Shown here: positions 38,525 through 47,399 of the stretch, in pieces
Layout of the letters: every line of letters begins with the position of its first letter
How positions within the stretch are numbered: position 1 is the first letter of the stretch
Assembly (NCBI GenBank): GCA_009692585.1
Contig: SHYX01000016.1
Coordinates: forward strand, 27,212 to 91,211
DNA length: 64,000 nt
Direction: 5' to 3'
Source: Myxococcales bacterium
GTDB taxonomy: Bacteria > Myxococcota > UBA796 > SXON01
Translations under genes and position numbers: made by a program
The notes under the pieces: model-generated
Database searches by the model: none
Told to the model about the DNA's origin: nothing
Seen by the model: only the letters and a program-made list of their open reading frames with translations

Positions 38525-39466
38525 ATGCCCGGCATCGCCGTCGTCTCCAATCCCCGCTCACGCCAGAACCGCAAGGACCCATCGCTCAGTGGCCAGATGT
38601 CGTTCATGTTGGGCGCGCGGGGCCGCCTCGCCCAACCGCACACCCGCGACGAGTTGGTGGCGCAGGCGCGCATCTTCCGAGAGGAAGGCATCGATGTGCT
38701 GGCCGTCAACGGGGGTGACGGCACGCTCCACGTGGTGCTGACGGCGCTCATCGAGGCCTACGAGGAGACGCCCCTCCCCGCGATCGCCATCCTGCGCGGC
38801 GGCACCATGAACACCATCGCCCACGGCCTCGGCATCAAGGGGAGCCCAGGCGACCTGCTCTCCTCGGTGCTGGTGCGATACCACACCAATCAGCCAATTC
38901 CGTGGGCCGAGCGTCATATTCTCAAGGTGGAAGGTGGAGAGCGTCCGGAGTACGGCTTCCTTTTCGGTAATGGGTTGTTGAGCAACTTCCTGGAGGAGCA
39001 CTACCGTCACCCCGACCCGTCCCCGCTCTCAGCCGCCTGGCTGCTGTTTCGCGCCTGCGTGTCCGCGCTCCACAACGGCGAGCTCATCCGACGGCTTTCC
39101 GCGCGTGCCTGCTGTCGGGTGGAGGTGGATGGCCGCTCCTGGCCCGGCGACAGCTACCTGACCGTGACCATGGGCACCGTCGACGACATCGGGCTGGGGT
39201 TCCGCCCGTTCTACGAAGCGCTCCGGCACTCCGGACGGATGCACATCGTGGGGTTCGCCTGCGATGCCATGGGCATCGTGCGTTGTCTGCCCCGAGTGCG
39301 CATGGCGATGCCCATCGACGGGAAGGACATCTACAGCGCCGTTGTGGAACGCGTGGTGCTCAGCTCCGACGCGCCGATGACCTTCATGGTCGACGGCGAC
39401 TTCCACCCCGCCGGGCAGGTCCTGACCGTGAGCGCCGGCCCCCGGATCCGCTTTCTCCTTCCTTAG
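38525..39466 (+). CDS. diacylglycerol/lipid kinase catalytic-domain protein
   Basis: 313 residues of the DAGK/YegS family. The nucleotide-binding motif VNGGDGTLHVVLTAL and RGGTMNTIAHGLGI are clear, with a C-terminal beta-sandwich ending MTFMVDGDFHPAGQVLTVSAGP. It would phosphorylate diacylglycerol or a related lipid. ATG 38525 starts after the parS site. Its last 83 bases overlap the convergent methyltransferase gene. Confidence 0.88.
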   Translation: MPGIAVVSNPRSRQNRKDPSLSGQMSFMLGARGRLAQPHTRDELVAQARIFREEGIDVLAVNGGDGTLHVVLTALIEAYEETPLPAIAILRGGTMNTIAHGLGIKGSPGDLLSSVLVRYHTNQPIPWAERHILKVEGGERPEYGFLFGNGLLSNFLEEHYRHPDPSPLSAAWLLFRACVSALHNGELIRRLSARACCRVEVDGRSWPGDSYLTVTMGTVDDIGLGFRPFYEALRHSGRMHIVGFACDAMGIVRCLPRVRMAMPIDGKDIYSAVVERVVLSSDAPMTFMVDGDFHPAGQVLTVSAGPRIRFLLP

Positions 39467-40976
39467 GCTTAGGCGCTGCGGTGCCGCCGCGGACGGTCAC
39501 GTCAGGGCTGGCGCCGAGCGCATCCAGAGCGGCGATGAGGTCGCCATGCAGCGGAGCGGCGGCCCCATCCGCGCGTTCTATGTGGAGAAAAGGCCGAACG
39601 AGCCCGGCTTTTTCTGAGAAAAACCGCGCGGTGCGGGGGTCTGTCCCCGCCACCGGGTGCCCCTGGCGCGCGAAGGCCGCCAGGGCCGGCCCCAACGACC
39701 CCTGAAGCTCGATGCGGACCAGCGAATGCGTCGCGACCATCGCCACCCGGCGGAAGCGACCACCGGGAACGTTCCCGGACGGCGGCGTCTCGCCGAGCAT
39801 CAACGCGACCGCCCGGTCGGGCCGCCCAACCGCCCCGGATGGCGTCTGATGCCAGGGACCCTGCGCCCGTCCACCCGGCACAGACCAGTGGCGGAGCTCC
39901 GGTCCCCGCTCCAGCGCCACCACGGCCTCCACCTCGGGCGTCTGCGGGAACAGGTCGATGGCGCGGATCGAGCGGACGCGCATTCCGTACGCGGCGAGGA
40001 TGTCCAGATCACGTGCCAACGTCTCCGGACCGCATGATACATACACCATGTGTCGAGCCAGACTCGCGGCCCGTGCGAGAACCCGGGGATCGGATCCCCG
40101 GCGAGCGGGGTTCAGGATGACGGCGTCGAAGGGCTCTGACACCTCCAACTCCTCCACCCGCACACCCCGGACCTCCATGTTCCGGGGTGCCAGCTCGGCG
40201 GCGGCACGAGCGGCCTGGGGTAGCTCCTCCACCGCAAGGATGCGGCGGCGGCCGGGGGCGAGCATCAGCGCGTAGGCACCTACGCCACTGTACAGATCGA
40301 GGATGGACTGGGCCTCGCCCACGTCGGCCTTCACGAGGCGGTGGAGGGCCTCCGCCTGGCGCGGATCGACCTGGAAGAAGGCGCCGGGATGCAGTCGGTA
40401 GCGGGTGTCGCCGATCTTTTCCTCGATGGTTGCCTTTCCCCAGACGAGCGTGGGAGCGGCGCCCATGACCCGTCTGCCGTCCGGATCCGCGCGGCTCACC
40501 GCGATGGACGTGAGGCGCGGTAGCGCCTCGGTGAGCAGGGCCAGGCCCCGGCGGCCGCCCGGCACGTCCGTGCCGCCCTTGACAGCCAGCACCAACTGCA
40601 GTTCTCCCGTCGCCTGCGACCTCCGCAGATCGATGCTGTGCACCTCGCTGCGCCCGGACAACCATGCGCGTACGCCCTGCAGACCGGTGCGCAGACCCGG
40701 CTCCAGGACCGGGCAGTCCGGCGTGTCGATGATTCGGCTGCCCGTGCTGTCATAGAGGCCTACGGCCACCCGCGGACCCTCCACCCGGACCGGCAGCTTC
40801 AGGCGGTGCCGATACCCTTCCGTGTGTTGCGCAGGGCTCACTTCCGGGGCCGCTGGCAGATGCGGGTACCGGGCCAGTGCGCGGGCCAGACGTTCGCGCT
40901 TCTGTTTCAGTTGGTCGGGGTAGCTGGCCTCGGCCAACGGGCAGCCCGGGCACATCGGGCGATGTGGGCACCGCAT
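39384..40976 (-). CDS. RumA/TrmA-type RNA m5U methyltransferase with C-terminal extension
   Basis: 530 residues from ATG 40976 (an upstream ATG at 41039 is possible). [4Fe-4S] ligands: C3-x5-C9-x2-C12 and C88. SAM motif LDLYSGVGAYAL (about 226-237). The motif usually DPPRxG is NPARRG (289-294). The nucleophile Cys315 lies in VSCGPETLARDL. Residues about 395-490 form an extension whose end (HSLVRIELQGS...GHPVAGTD...LHIERA) resembles the last strands of RluA-type pseudouridine synthases. The tail is Arg-rich and overlaps the lipid-kinase gene. Confidence 0.85.
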   Translation of the reverse strand: MRCPHRPMCPGCPLAEASYPDQLKQKRERLARALARYPHLPAAPEVSPAQHTEGYRHRLKLPVRVEGPRVAVGLYDSTGSRIIDTPDCPVLEPGLRTGLQGVRAWLSGRSEVHSIDLRRSQATGELQLVLAVKGGTDVPGGRRGLALLTEALPRLTSIAVSRADPDGRRVMGAAPTLVWGKATIEEKIGDTRYRLHPGAFFQVDPRQAEALHRLVKADVGEAQSILDLYSGVGAYALMLAPGRRRILAVEELPQAARAAAELAPRNMEVRGVRVEELEVSEPFDAVILNPARRGSDPRVLARAASLARHMVYVSCGPETLARDLDILAAYGMRVRSIRAIDLFPQTPEVEAVVALERGPELRHWSVPGGRAQGPWHQTPSGAVGRPDRAVALMLGETPPSGNVPGGRFRRVAMVATHSLVRIELQGSLGPALAAFARQGHPVAGTDPRTARFFSEKAGLVRPFLHIERADGAAAPLHGDLIAALDALGASPDVTVRGGTAAPKPKEGESGSGGRRSRSGPARRGGSRRRP

Positions 40977-41028
40977 GCGCCCACGTAGCCGGGGCCGGGC
41001 TACTTGGAGGCCGGAGCGCAATGTTTCG

Positions 41029-44000
41029 ATGATCGGCATCCCGCTTGGGGCCTTCCGGCTCACCGGCCGCATCGATCAGGGCGGGATGGGGCAGGTCTGG
41101 CACGCAGTGCATGTCGGGACGGGGATCGCAGTGGCGGTGAAGCTCGTCCGGGACGGCCGCCCCGAGCTCACCGAGCCGTTGCTTGCCGAGATGCGGGCGG
41201 TGGCCAGGCTCGATCACCCCCACATCATCACCGTGCTCGACTGCGGTCGTATCGATGCGTCGGCGCACGCAGCGTCGCAGGGGAGGCTTCCGCTGGGGAG
41301 TCCGTGGATGGCGATGGAGTACTGCTCCGGGGGCACACTCGCGGTGGCGCCGCCGGCTGATTGGGATCAGGCCCGTGCGATCGTGGTCGATGTGCTCGCG
41401 GCGCTGGCCTACGCCCATGCCCGCGGCGTCCTGCATCGCGATCTCACGCCTGGAAACGTGTTGCTGGCGACCGGCGAGGACGCACGGCCTGGGCGGAAGC
41501 TCACCGACTTCGGCCTCTCCGCGCCGTTGGGCCACATGGAGCCGGGGGTCATCGTCGGGACCCCTGCCTACATGGCTCCCGAGCAGCTGCAGAGCGAACT
41601 GGGAGGGCAAGGACCCTGGACCGATCTGTACCAACTGGCCTGCCTGACCTGGGCGCTCTGCGCCGGAGCCCCGCCCTTTGGGGCCGATCGCCCCGCCGGC
41701 GTGCTGGCCGTGGCGCACCTCGAGTTGGAGCCCCCCGCCTTTCGGGCGCGCTTCACGGTCCCCGCCGGGCTGGAGGACTGGCTGCGGACGCTGTTGGTGA
41801 AGCGGCCTGCCCGGCGGATCCAACACGCCGCTGACGCCAGCCGGACGCTCCTGGCCCTCGAGGGGGGGCGCGGCGCAGGGGTGTGCGTACCGGCGAGTTG
41901 GCAGCGCGCCGAGCCGGGTCGCATCCCCGCACGTCTGGTGGACGCCGGGCTGGGCCTGCACGCGCTGCGCCCCGTTCCATTGGTGGGCCGAAAGCGGGAG
42001 CGAGATCGGCTCTGGGAGCTCCTGCGGGAGGTCAACGCGACCTGGTCGCCGCGCGCGGTGCTGCTGCATGGGCCCGCCGGCGTCGGGAAAACACGGCTTG
42101 CGCGCTGGGTCGCGGAGCGGGCGCACGAACTGGGCGCTGCGCACGTCCTGCGGGTCGAAGGCAAAGATGGGCCGGAGGCGTACAGGCACTGTCAGGCCCG
42201 CCATCTCGGGCGCCCTCCCGAGGCCGGTGAGCTCGACGATCTCGCTGTTTTTGCGCCCGACGCCGCGTTGAGCGACGCGGGGGCGCATCCGAGGGTGTTG
42301 CGGATGCGGCGGTTCGTCGAGGGGGTGGCCATCGACAGGCCGGTGGTCGTGGTCGTGGACGATGTGCACGCCAACATGGACGCCGTGGCCGTGGCCTGGT
42401 CGCTCTTGACCGATGCGGCCGGAACACCGGCCCTGCTGTTGTTGGTCGCGGGCGCGGAAGGTCTCGCGGAGGCCCCGGCGGTTGCCCAGGCGCTGGCCGG
42501 ACTGGCGGGGCGGGTGGAGATCGTCCGCCTGGAGCTCGCCCCCCTCTCGCCCGTGGAGGAGCACGAGCTGCTCAAGGAGGGGCTGGGCCTTGCCCCGGGG
42601 TTGGTCCATCGGCTGGCGGAGGTCACCCAGGGCAACCCCGGAATGGCGGTGGCCCTGGTCGGGCAGCTCTCGCAGCGGGGCGCCCTGCGGCCCGAGCCGG
42701 CGGGCTTCGATTCCCCTCCCGGGGTGTCCATCGATCTCCCGGAAGAGGTGCTCGCGCCGTGGATCACCCGGGTCGAGCGTTTGTTGGCCTCGACCTCATC
42801 GGCCGTGATCGCCGCCGAGAGCCTGGGGGTCGCGGCGCTCTTGGGTCCGCGGGTCGTGGAGAGCGAGTGGCTCGCGGTGTGTCGCCGCGTCGGGGTGACC
42901 CCGCCGAGAGGGTTGGTGGAGCAGTTGGTCCGGGAGCGCCTTGTCGTGCTCCTGGAGGCCGATGACGACGCGATTCACTGGGCGTTTGCGAACGGGATGA
43001 TCCGGGAGGCCTGTCGCCGGCGGGTGGGCGGTGCCGCCCGCGCGATCGAGCTCCATCGGGCCATCGCCGCGAGCCTGGACGAGCAGGTCGAGCGGGGCAC
43101 CGGCGCGGTGGACGATGCGCGCCGGGCCGAGCACCTCTTCGCCGCGGGCGCGGGTTCTTCAGCGTTGAACGTTTGGTTGCAGGCGGCCGAGCGGCGCGCG
43201 GCGGTGGCCGACTGGGGGGGCGTCCAGGGCGTGGTCACGGCCGCCACCGGCGCGTTGTCCGTGCTTCCCGGTGCGCCGGACGACGAGCGCCGGCTGCGCT
43301 TCGAGGTCTGGCGTGCCCGCGTGGTGATCCGCGGTGCCTCGGGGCTGTCCGGAGCGGAAGCCGTGCATACGGCGGGACGGCTCCTCGAGCGCACCGTCGA
43401 GGATGCGCGCGGTCGGGGGTGGCCCGACGCGCTGAGCGAGGCGCTCTTCGCCCGCGCCGACGTGTTCGACCTCGCGGGCGACGGCCTCGCGGCGGCCGCG
43501 CGGCTGCACGAAGCACGGGGGGCGGCCTGGTCGCTCGGCGAGGAGGTGCGCGTCGCGTACGCCGATCTGGCGCTGTCCAGGTTGGCGTTGCGCCGTGCTG
43601 ATCCGGCGGGCGCCCGCGGCCTGGAGGAGGCTCGGGCGTTGGCGATTCGTCACGGAGATCGGCGGCTCGGCGGCGAGGCCAGGGTGGTGCTCGCCCAGGT
43701 GGCGCTGACCGGTGGGCAACCGGCCATCGCGGAAGCGCTGGCGCGTGAGGCGCTGGCGCTGGCCGGCCCCCGGACCCAGCGCCCGACGACCGCCGCGGCG
43801 CTCCTGGTGCTCGCCGATCTGGAGCGCCAGCGCGGTCGGCGCGATGCGGCGGTGGCGGGGTACCGCCGCGCGCTTGAGATGTTCGAGGAGCTCGCTGACG
43901 TCGAGGTGCTCACCGTCATGGCCCGGCTCGGCGCCCTGCTCTTGACCACGGACCGGCCTGCCGATGCGGCCGAGGTGTTCCGTGCCGGCCGAGAGGAGGC

Positions 44001-44295
44001 TTGCCGTCGGGGGGCCGCGGGGCACCACGCACACCTGAGCACGCTGGCGCTCGCCATCGACGCGACGACCGCCGACTCCAGCGAGGTGGAGCGGCTCGCG
44101 AATGCGGCGGCGAGACTGCCGGCCTGGGGGTGTCTCTCCGAGGATGTTGCGCGAGCGCTGTCGGCGGCGGCGGTGGTCCTCCACGGGCGGGGCGTGGGTT
44201 TCGCGGCGCGGTCGCGGGAGGCGTTGGAATTGGCCTGCCAGGCGTGGACCGCGCTCGGGCGCGCCGACGAAGTTGCGCGGCTCAAGGCAGGCTGA
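41029..44295 (+). CDS. Ser/Thr protein kinase fused to AAA-type ATPase and TPR-like region
   Basis: 1,088 residues. The kinase domain (about 1-275) has the G-loop GGMGQVW, VK (Lys38), HRDLTPGN (136-143; Thr replaces the usual Lys after HRDL), DFG (160-162) and APE (183-185). It is followed by an AAA_16-like ATPase with Walker A GPAGVGKT (348-355) and Walker B VVVVDDVH, then about 450 residues of Ala-rich helical repeats. The design suits a signalling regulator. No DNA-binding domain was seen. uvrC follows after 6 bp. Confidence 0.9.
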   Translation: MIGIPLGAFRLTGRIDQGGMGQVWHAVHVGTGIAVAVKLVRDGRPELTEPLLAEMRAVARLDHPHIITVLDCGRIDASAHAASQGRLPLGSPWMAMEYCSGGTLAVAPPADWDQARAIVVDVLAALAYAHARGVLHRDLTPGNVLLATGEDARPGRKLTDFGLSAPLGHMEPGVIVGTPAYMAPEQLQSELGGQGPWTDLYQLACLTWALCAGAPPFGADRPAGVLAVAHLELEPPAFRARFTVPAGLEDWLRTLLVKRPARRIQHAADASRTLLALEGGRGAGVCVPASWQRAEPGRIPARLVDAGLGLHALRPVPLVGRKRERDRLWELLREVNATWSPRAVLLHGPAGVGKTRLARWVAERAHELGAAHVLRVEGKDGPEAYRHCQARHLGRPPEAGELDDLAVFAPDAALSDAGAHPRVLRMRRFVEGVAIDRPVVVVVDDVHANMDAVAVAWSLLTDAAGTPALLLLVAGAEGLAEAPAVAQALAGLAGRVEIVRLELAPLSPVEEHELLKEGLGLAPGLVHRLAEVTQGNPGMAVALVGQLSQRGALRPEPAGFDSPPGVSIDLPEEVLAPWITRVERLLASTSSAVIAAESLGVAALLGPRVVESEWLAVCRRVGVTPPRGLVEQLVRERLVVLLEADDDAIHWAFANGMIREACRRRVGGAARAIELHRAIAASLDEQVERGTGAVDDARRAEHLFAAGAGSSALNVWLQAAERRAAVADWGGVQGVVTAATGALSVLPGAPDDERRLRFEVWRARVVIRGASGLSGAEAVHTAGRLLERTVEDARGRGWPDALSEALFARADVFDLAGDGLAAAARLHEARGAAWSLGEEVRVAYADLALSRLALRRADPAGARGLEEARALAIRHGDRRLGGEARVVLAQVALTGGQPAIAEALAREALALAGPRTQRPTTAAALLVLADLERQRGRRDAAVAGYRRALEMFEELADVEVLTVMARLGALLLTTDRPADAAEVFRAGREEACRRGAAGHHAHLSTLALAIDATTADSSEVERLANAAARLPAWGCLSEDVARALSAAAVVLHGRGVGFAARSREALELACQAWTALGRADEVARLKAG

Positions 44296-44301
44296 CGGGC
44301 G

Positions 44302-46131
44302 ATGAATCTGACTGACCAGGCCGAGGCGCTCCCCACCACGGCGGGCGTGTACCTGTTCAAGGACCGCGACGGCGAGGTGCTCTACGTCGGCAAGGCCACG
44401 AATCTGCGGGCCAGGGTACGGCAGTACCTCGCTGGTCACGACGAACGTTTCATGGTCCGGTACCTGGTTGCGGCGGCGGCCCGCGTAGAATCCGTGCCCG
44501 TGGGAAGCGAAAAGGATGCGCTTCTCCTTGAAAATTCTCTTATCAAACAGCATCGCCCCCGCTACAATGTCAAGCTCCGGGACGACAAGAACTTCCTGCG
44601 TATCCGTCTCGATCCTCGGCAAAAGTGGCCGAGGCTCACGACGACCCGTCGCGCCGGCAACGACGGCGCACGGAGCTTCGGCCCCTACCCGTCGGCCACC
44701 AGCGCTCGCCGGGCGCTCGCCTTCGTTCAGCGCCACTTTGCCCTCCGCACCTGCTCGGACGCGGTGTTGGAGAGCCGCACCCGTCCGTGCCTGCTCTACC
44801 AGATGAAAAGGTGTGTCGCCCCGTGTGTCGGGTACGTGTCGCGTGAGGAGTACGCCGACATCGTGCAGGACGCGGCGCTGGCGCTGTCGGGGAGCAACCG
44901 GGAGTTGGTGCCGAGACTCCGCGACAGGATGGAGCTCCTGGCGGGGGCGGAGGACTTCGAGGGAGCGGCCCGCGTGCGCGACGTGATGTTGGCGATGCAA
45001 TCGGCCACCGAGAAGCAGTTCGTGGCCGACTCCCAGACCGACGCATCGGATACATGGGCGGTGTATCGAGAAGCGGATCGTGGCGTGGTCGCCTGTCTGC
45101 CTACGCGGTCCGGCCAGGTGCTCGAGCCGCGTACCTTCCCGTTCGAGGGGGAGATCGTCGAGGACGGAGAGCTGCTCTCGGCGGTGCTCAATACCTTCTA
45201 CGAGGCAGGCGACGACGTGCCCGCGGAGGTTTCGGTGCCCGAGCCACTGCCGGCGATGGAGGCCCTGGCGGAGCTCTTGTGGGAGCGACGCGGTGCGAAG
45301 GTCCGACTGGCGGTGCCGCGGCGGGGGCCGAAGGTCGAATTGCTCACCATCGCCGCCAACGCGGCGCGGGCCCGCTTCCTCTCCACGCATTCCGAGTCCG
45401 ACCGCGTTGCGCGCGGGCTCCACGGACTCGGGGAGATCGTGGGCCTGGATGGCCCGCCCTGGCGGATCGAGTGCTTCGACAACAGCAACCTGCTCGGGCA
45501 GGAGCCGGTCGCCAGTCAGGTGGTGTTCGTCGATGGGCGCCCGGCGAAGGGAGAATATCGGACCTACCACGTCAAAACGGTGGCCGGTCCGGATGATTAT
45601 GCCACGATGCGCGAGATACTCTCCCGACGGATGCGCCGTGCGGCCGCCGACGGCGAGTTCCCCGACCTCATCGTCGTCGATGGCGGGCGCGGGCAGCTCT
45701 CGGCGGCGTTGGACGTGCTTCGGGAGCTGGGACTGGAGGATCAACCGGTGATCGGCGTCTCCAAGCCGCGCACGGAACGCGCCCGCGGCGAGCGAGATGC
45801 CACCGACAAGATCGTCCTGCCGGGCCGACCCGAGCCCATCCGATTGCGTGAGGGCGACCCCGTCCTGAGGCTGCTCCAACAACTTCGCGACGAAGCGCAC
45901 CGCGTGGCGATCGGCTTTCACCGCAAGGCACGCTCCAAGGCCCGGCTCACCAGCGTGCTGGATGACGTTCCCGGCATCGGGAAAGATCGCCGTGTTCGCC
46001 TATTGCGACACTTCGGCTCGTTGTCGGCGGTGAAATCAGCGACAGCGTCAGAGATCGCGGCCGTCGACGGGTTCGGGCCGGCGCTGGCGGCACGGGTCGT
46101 CGCGAGTCTGGCCGGGCTCAAACCCGCGTGA
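44302..46131 (+). CDS. uvrC: UvrABC excinuclease subunit C
   Basis: 609 residues, the dual-incision nuclease of nucleotide excision repair. Domains in order: GIY-YIG nuclease (AGVYLFKDRDGEVLYVGKA), a cysteine-containing segment (CLLYQMKRCVAPC), a UVR motif (EDFEGAARVRDVMLAM), the RNase H-like nuclease (IECFDNSNLLGQEPVASQVV, PDLIVVDGGRGQLSAA), and two C-terminal HhH motifs (VPGIGKDRRVRLLRHFGS). It ends immediately before the stop of the convergent hydroxylase operon. Confidence 0.97.
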   Translation: MNLTDQAEALPTTAGVYLFKDRDGEVLYVGKATNLRARVRQYLAGHDERFMVRYLVAAAARVESVPVGSEKDALLLENSLIKQHRPRYNVKLRDDKNFLRIRLDPRQKWPRLTTTRRAGNDGARSFGPYPSATSARRALAFVQRHFALRTCSDAVLESRTRPCLLYQMKRCVAPCVGYVSREEYADIVQDAALALSGSNRELVPRLRDRMELLAGAEDFEGAARVRDVMLAMQSATEKQFVADSQTDASDTWAVYREADRGVVACLPTRSGQVLEPRTFPFEGEIVEDGELLSAVLNTFYEAGDDVPAEVSVPEPLPAMEALAELLWERRGAKVRLAVPRRGPKVELLTIAANAARARFLSTHSESDRVARGLHGLGEIVGLDGPPWRIECFDNSNLLGQEPVASQVVFVDGRPAKGEYRTYHVKTVAGPDDYATMREILSRRMRRAAADGEFPDLIVVDGGRGQLSAALDVLRELGLEDQPVIGVSKPRTERARGERDATDKIVLPGRPEPIRLREGDPVLRLLQQLRDEAHRVAIGFHRKARSKARLTSVLDDVPGIGKDRRVRLLRHFGSLSAVKSATASEIAAVDGFGPALAARVVASLAGLKPA

Positions 46132-46941
46132 CTACCGGCCTTCCAGCCAGGTCCGTACGATGTTTCCAGCCACCTTCCTGCGATAATCCTTTGTCGAGCG
46201 GACGTCGTCGATGGGGGATATCTCTGTTTCCACCTGGGCTGCGACCTCGGCCGGTGTCGCACCCGCGATCAGTGCGCGCTCGGCCTCCGGGCAGCGCATC
46301 GGGACCGGCCCCACCGCGCCGAAGGCCAACGCGGCGTCGATGCCGGGAACATACCGGCCGGCGAAGACCACCTTGGCGATCGACTGGGCGAGGCGCGTAC
46401 CCACCTTGCGGAAGTGCACGTAGCCGGCGAGGGGCGGCACGATGATCGCCACCAGGAGCTCGTGAGGCCGCATCTCGGTCTGCTTGTACCCGTGCCAGAA
46501 CTCGGCGGCGGGGACCCGTCGACGACCATGCACGCTCGCCAGCTCGAATTCGGCCCTGAGCGCCAACCACACCGGCAGCGTGTCGCCCGCCGGCGAGCTG
46601 TTGCAGATGTTGCCTCCCAGCGTGGCGCGGTTCTGGATCTGCACGGCCCCGACGGTCAACGCGGCCTCACGAATCAGCGGGTGGCTGTGGGGCGAGCGGA
46701 TGACGTCGGTACAGGTGAGCCCCGCCCCGTAGTACTGACCGCCGGTGATCGATCGGAGCGCCCGGAGCGCCGGCACCCCGGAGATGTCGATGATGGCGGT
46801 CGGGACCAGCTGCCCTGCCTCGAGGTAGACCATGATGTCCGTGCCGCCGGCCAGGATGGTGGCCCCGGGGAGCTCGGCGCGCAGGGCGAGGGCCTCCTCG
46901 ATGGAGTGCGGGCGATGGACGGGGGCTTCGCACCGCAGCAT
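46132..46941 (-). CDS. FAD-binding subunit of a xanthine dehydrogenase-family enzyme
   Basis: 269 residues. FAD motifs ILAGGTDIMVYLEAG and NRATLGGNICNSSPAGD are present. Unlike the beta subunit at 14646 it lacks the four-Cys insertion, so it belongs to the ordinary XdhB/CoxM group. Its ATG overlaps the stop of the 2Fe-2S gene (TGATG). It is the third gene of the operon. Confidence 0.9.
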   Translation of the reverse strand: MLRCEAPVHRPHSIEEALALRAELPGATILAGGTDIMVYLEAGQLVPTAIIDISGVPALRALRSITGGQYYGAGLTCTDVIRSPHSHPLIREAALTVGAVQIQNRATLGGNICNSSPAGDTLPVWLALRAEFELASVHGRRRVPAAEFWHGYKQTEMRPHELLVAIIVPPLAGYVHFRKVGTRLAQSIAKVVFAGRYVPGIDAALAFGAVGPVPMRCPEAERALIAGATPAEVAAQVETEISPIDDVRSTKDYRRKVAGNIVRTWLEGR

Positions 46942-47399
46942 CAGGCGTCCTCGACCAGACTACCGGCCACCGCGTCGATCACCTTCTGGTAGCCGGTGCA
47001 CCGGCAGAGGTTGCCCGCCAGCGCCACGCGGATGGCCTCCCGAGAGGGTTTCGGGTCGCCATCCAGCAGTGCCGCCGCGCTCATGCAGAGCCCGGGGGTG
47101 CAGATTCCGCACTGTGCGCCACCGTGCGCCAGCATCGCCGCCTGAACCGGATGCACGACCCCGTGGTCCAGGCCCTCGATGGTCTGGACGATCGTGCCAT
47201 CGATTTGGTAGACCGGAACGAGGCAGCTCATCACCGCGAGACCATCGATCCGCACGGTACAAGCCCCACACTCCCCCTCCCCACAGCCCTCCTTGCTGCC
47301 GGTCAGCCGCAGCTCCTCCCGCAGCACGTCGAGCAATCGCGCCATCGGCGCCGTGTCGATCTCGGTCGGGTGGCCATTGCACACAAAACGAATGATCAT
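46941..47399 (-). CDS. [2Fe-2S] subunit of a xanthine dehydrogenase-family enzyme
   Basis: 152 residues. Plant-type cluster Cys39, 44, 47 and 59, and the second cluster in GGAQCGICTPG and NLCRCTGYQKV. It carries electrons from the Mo centre to FAD. ATG 47399 overlaps the stop of the Mo subunit (ATGA). Confidence 0.92.
   Translation of the reverse strand: MIIRFVCNGHPTEIDTAPMARLLDVLREELRLTGSKEGCGEGECGACTVRIDGLAVMSCLVPVYQIDGTIVQTIEGLDHGVVHPVQAAMLAHGGAQCGICTPGLCMSAAALLDGDPKPSREAIRVALAGNLCRCTGYQKVIDAVAGSLVEDA

Noticed and set aside
43159..45921. 920-codon minus-strand frame across the kinase and uvrC
   Set aside because: It spans two well-supported plus-strand genes and has no recognisable domain.
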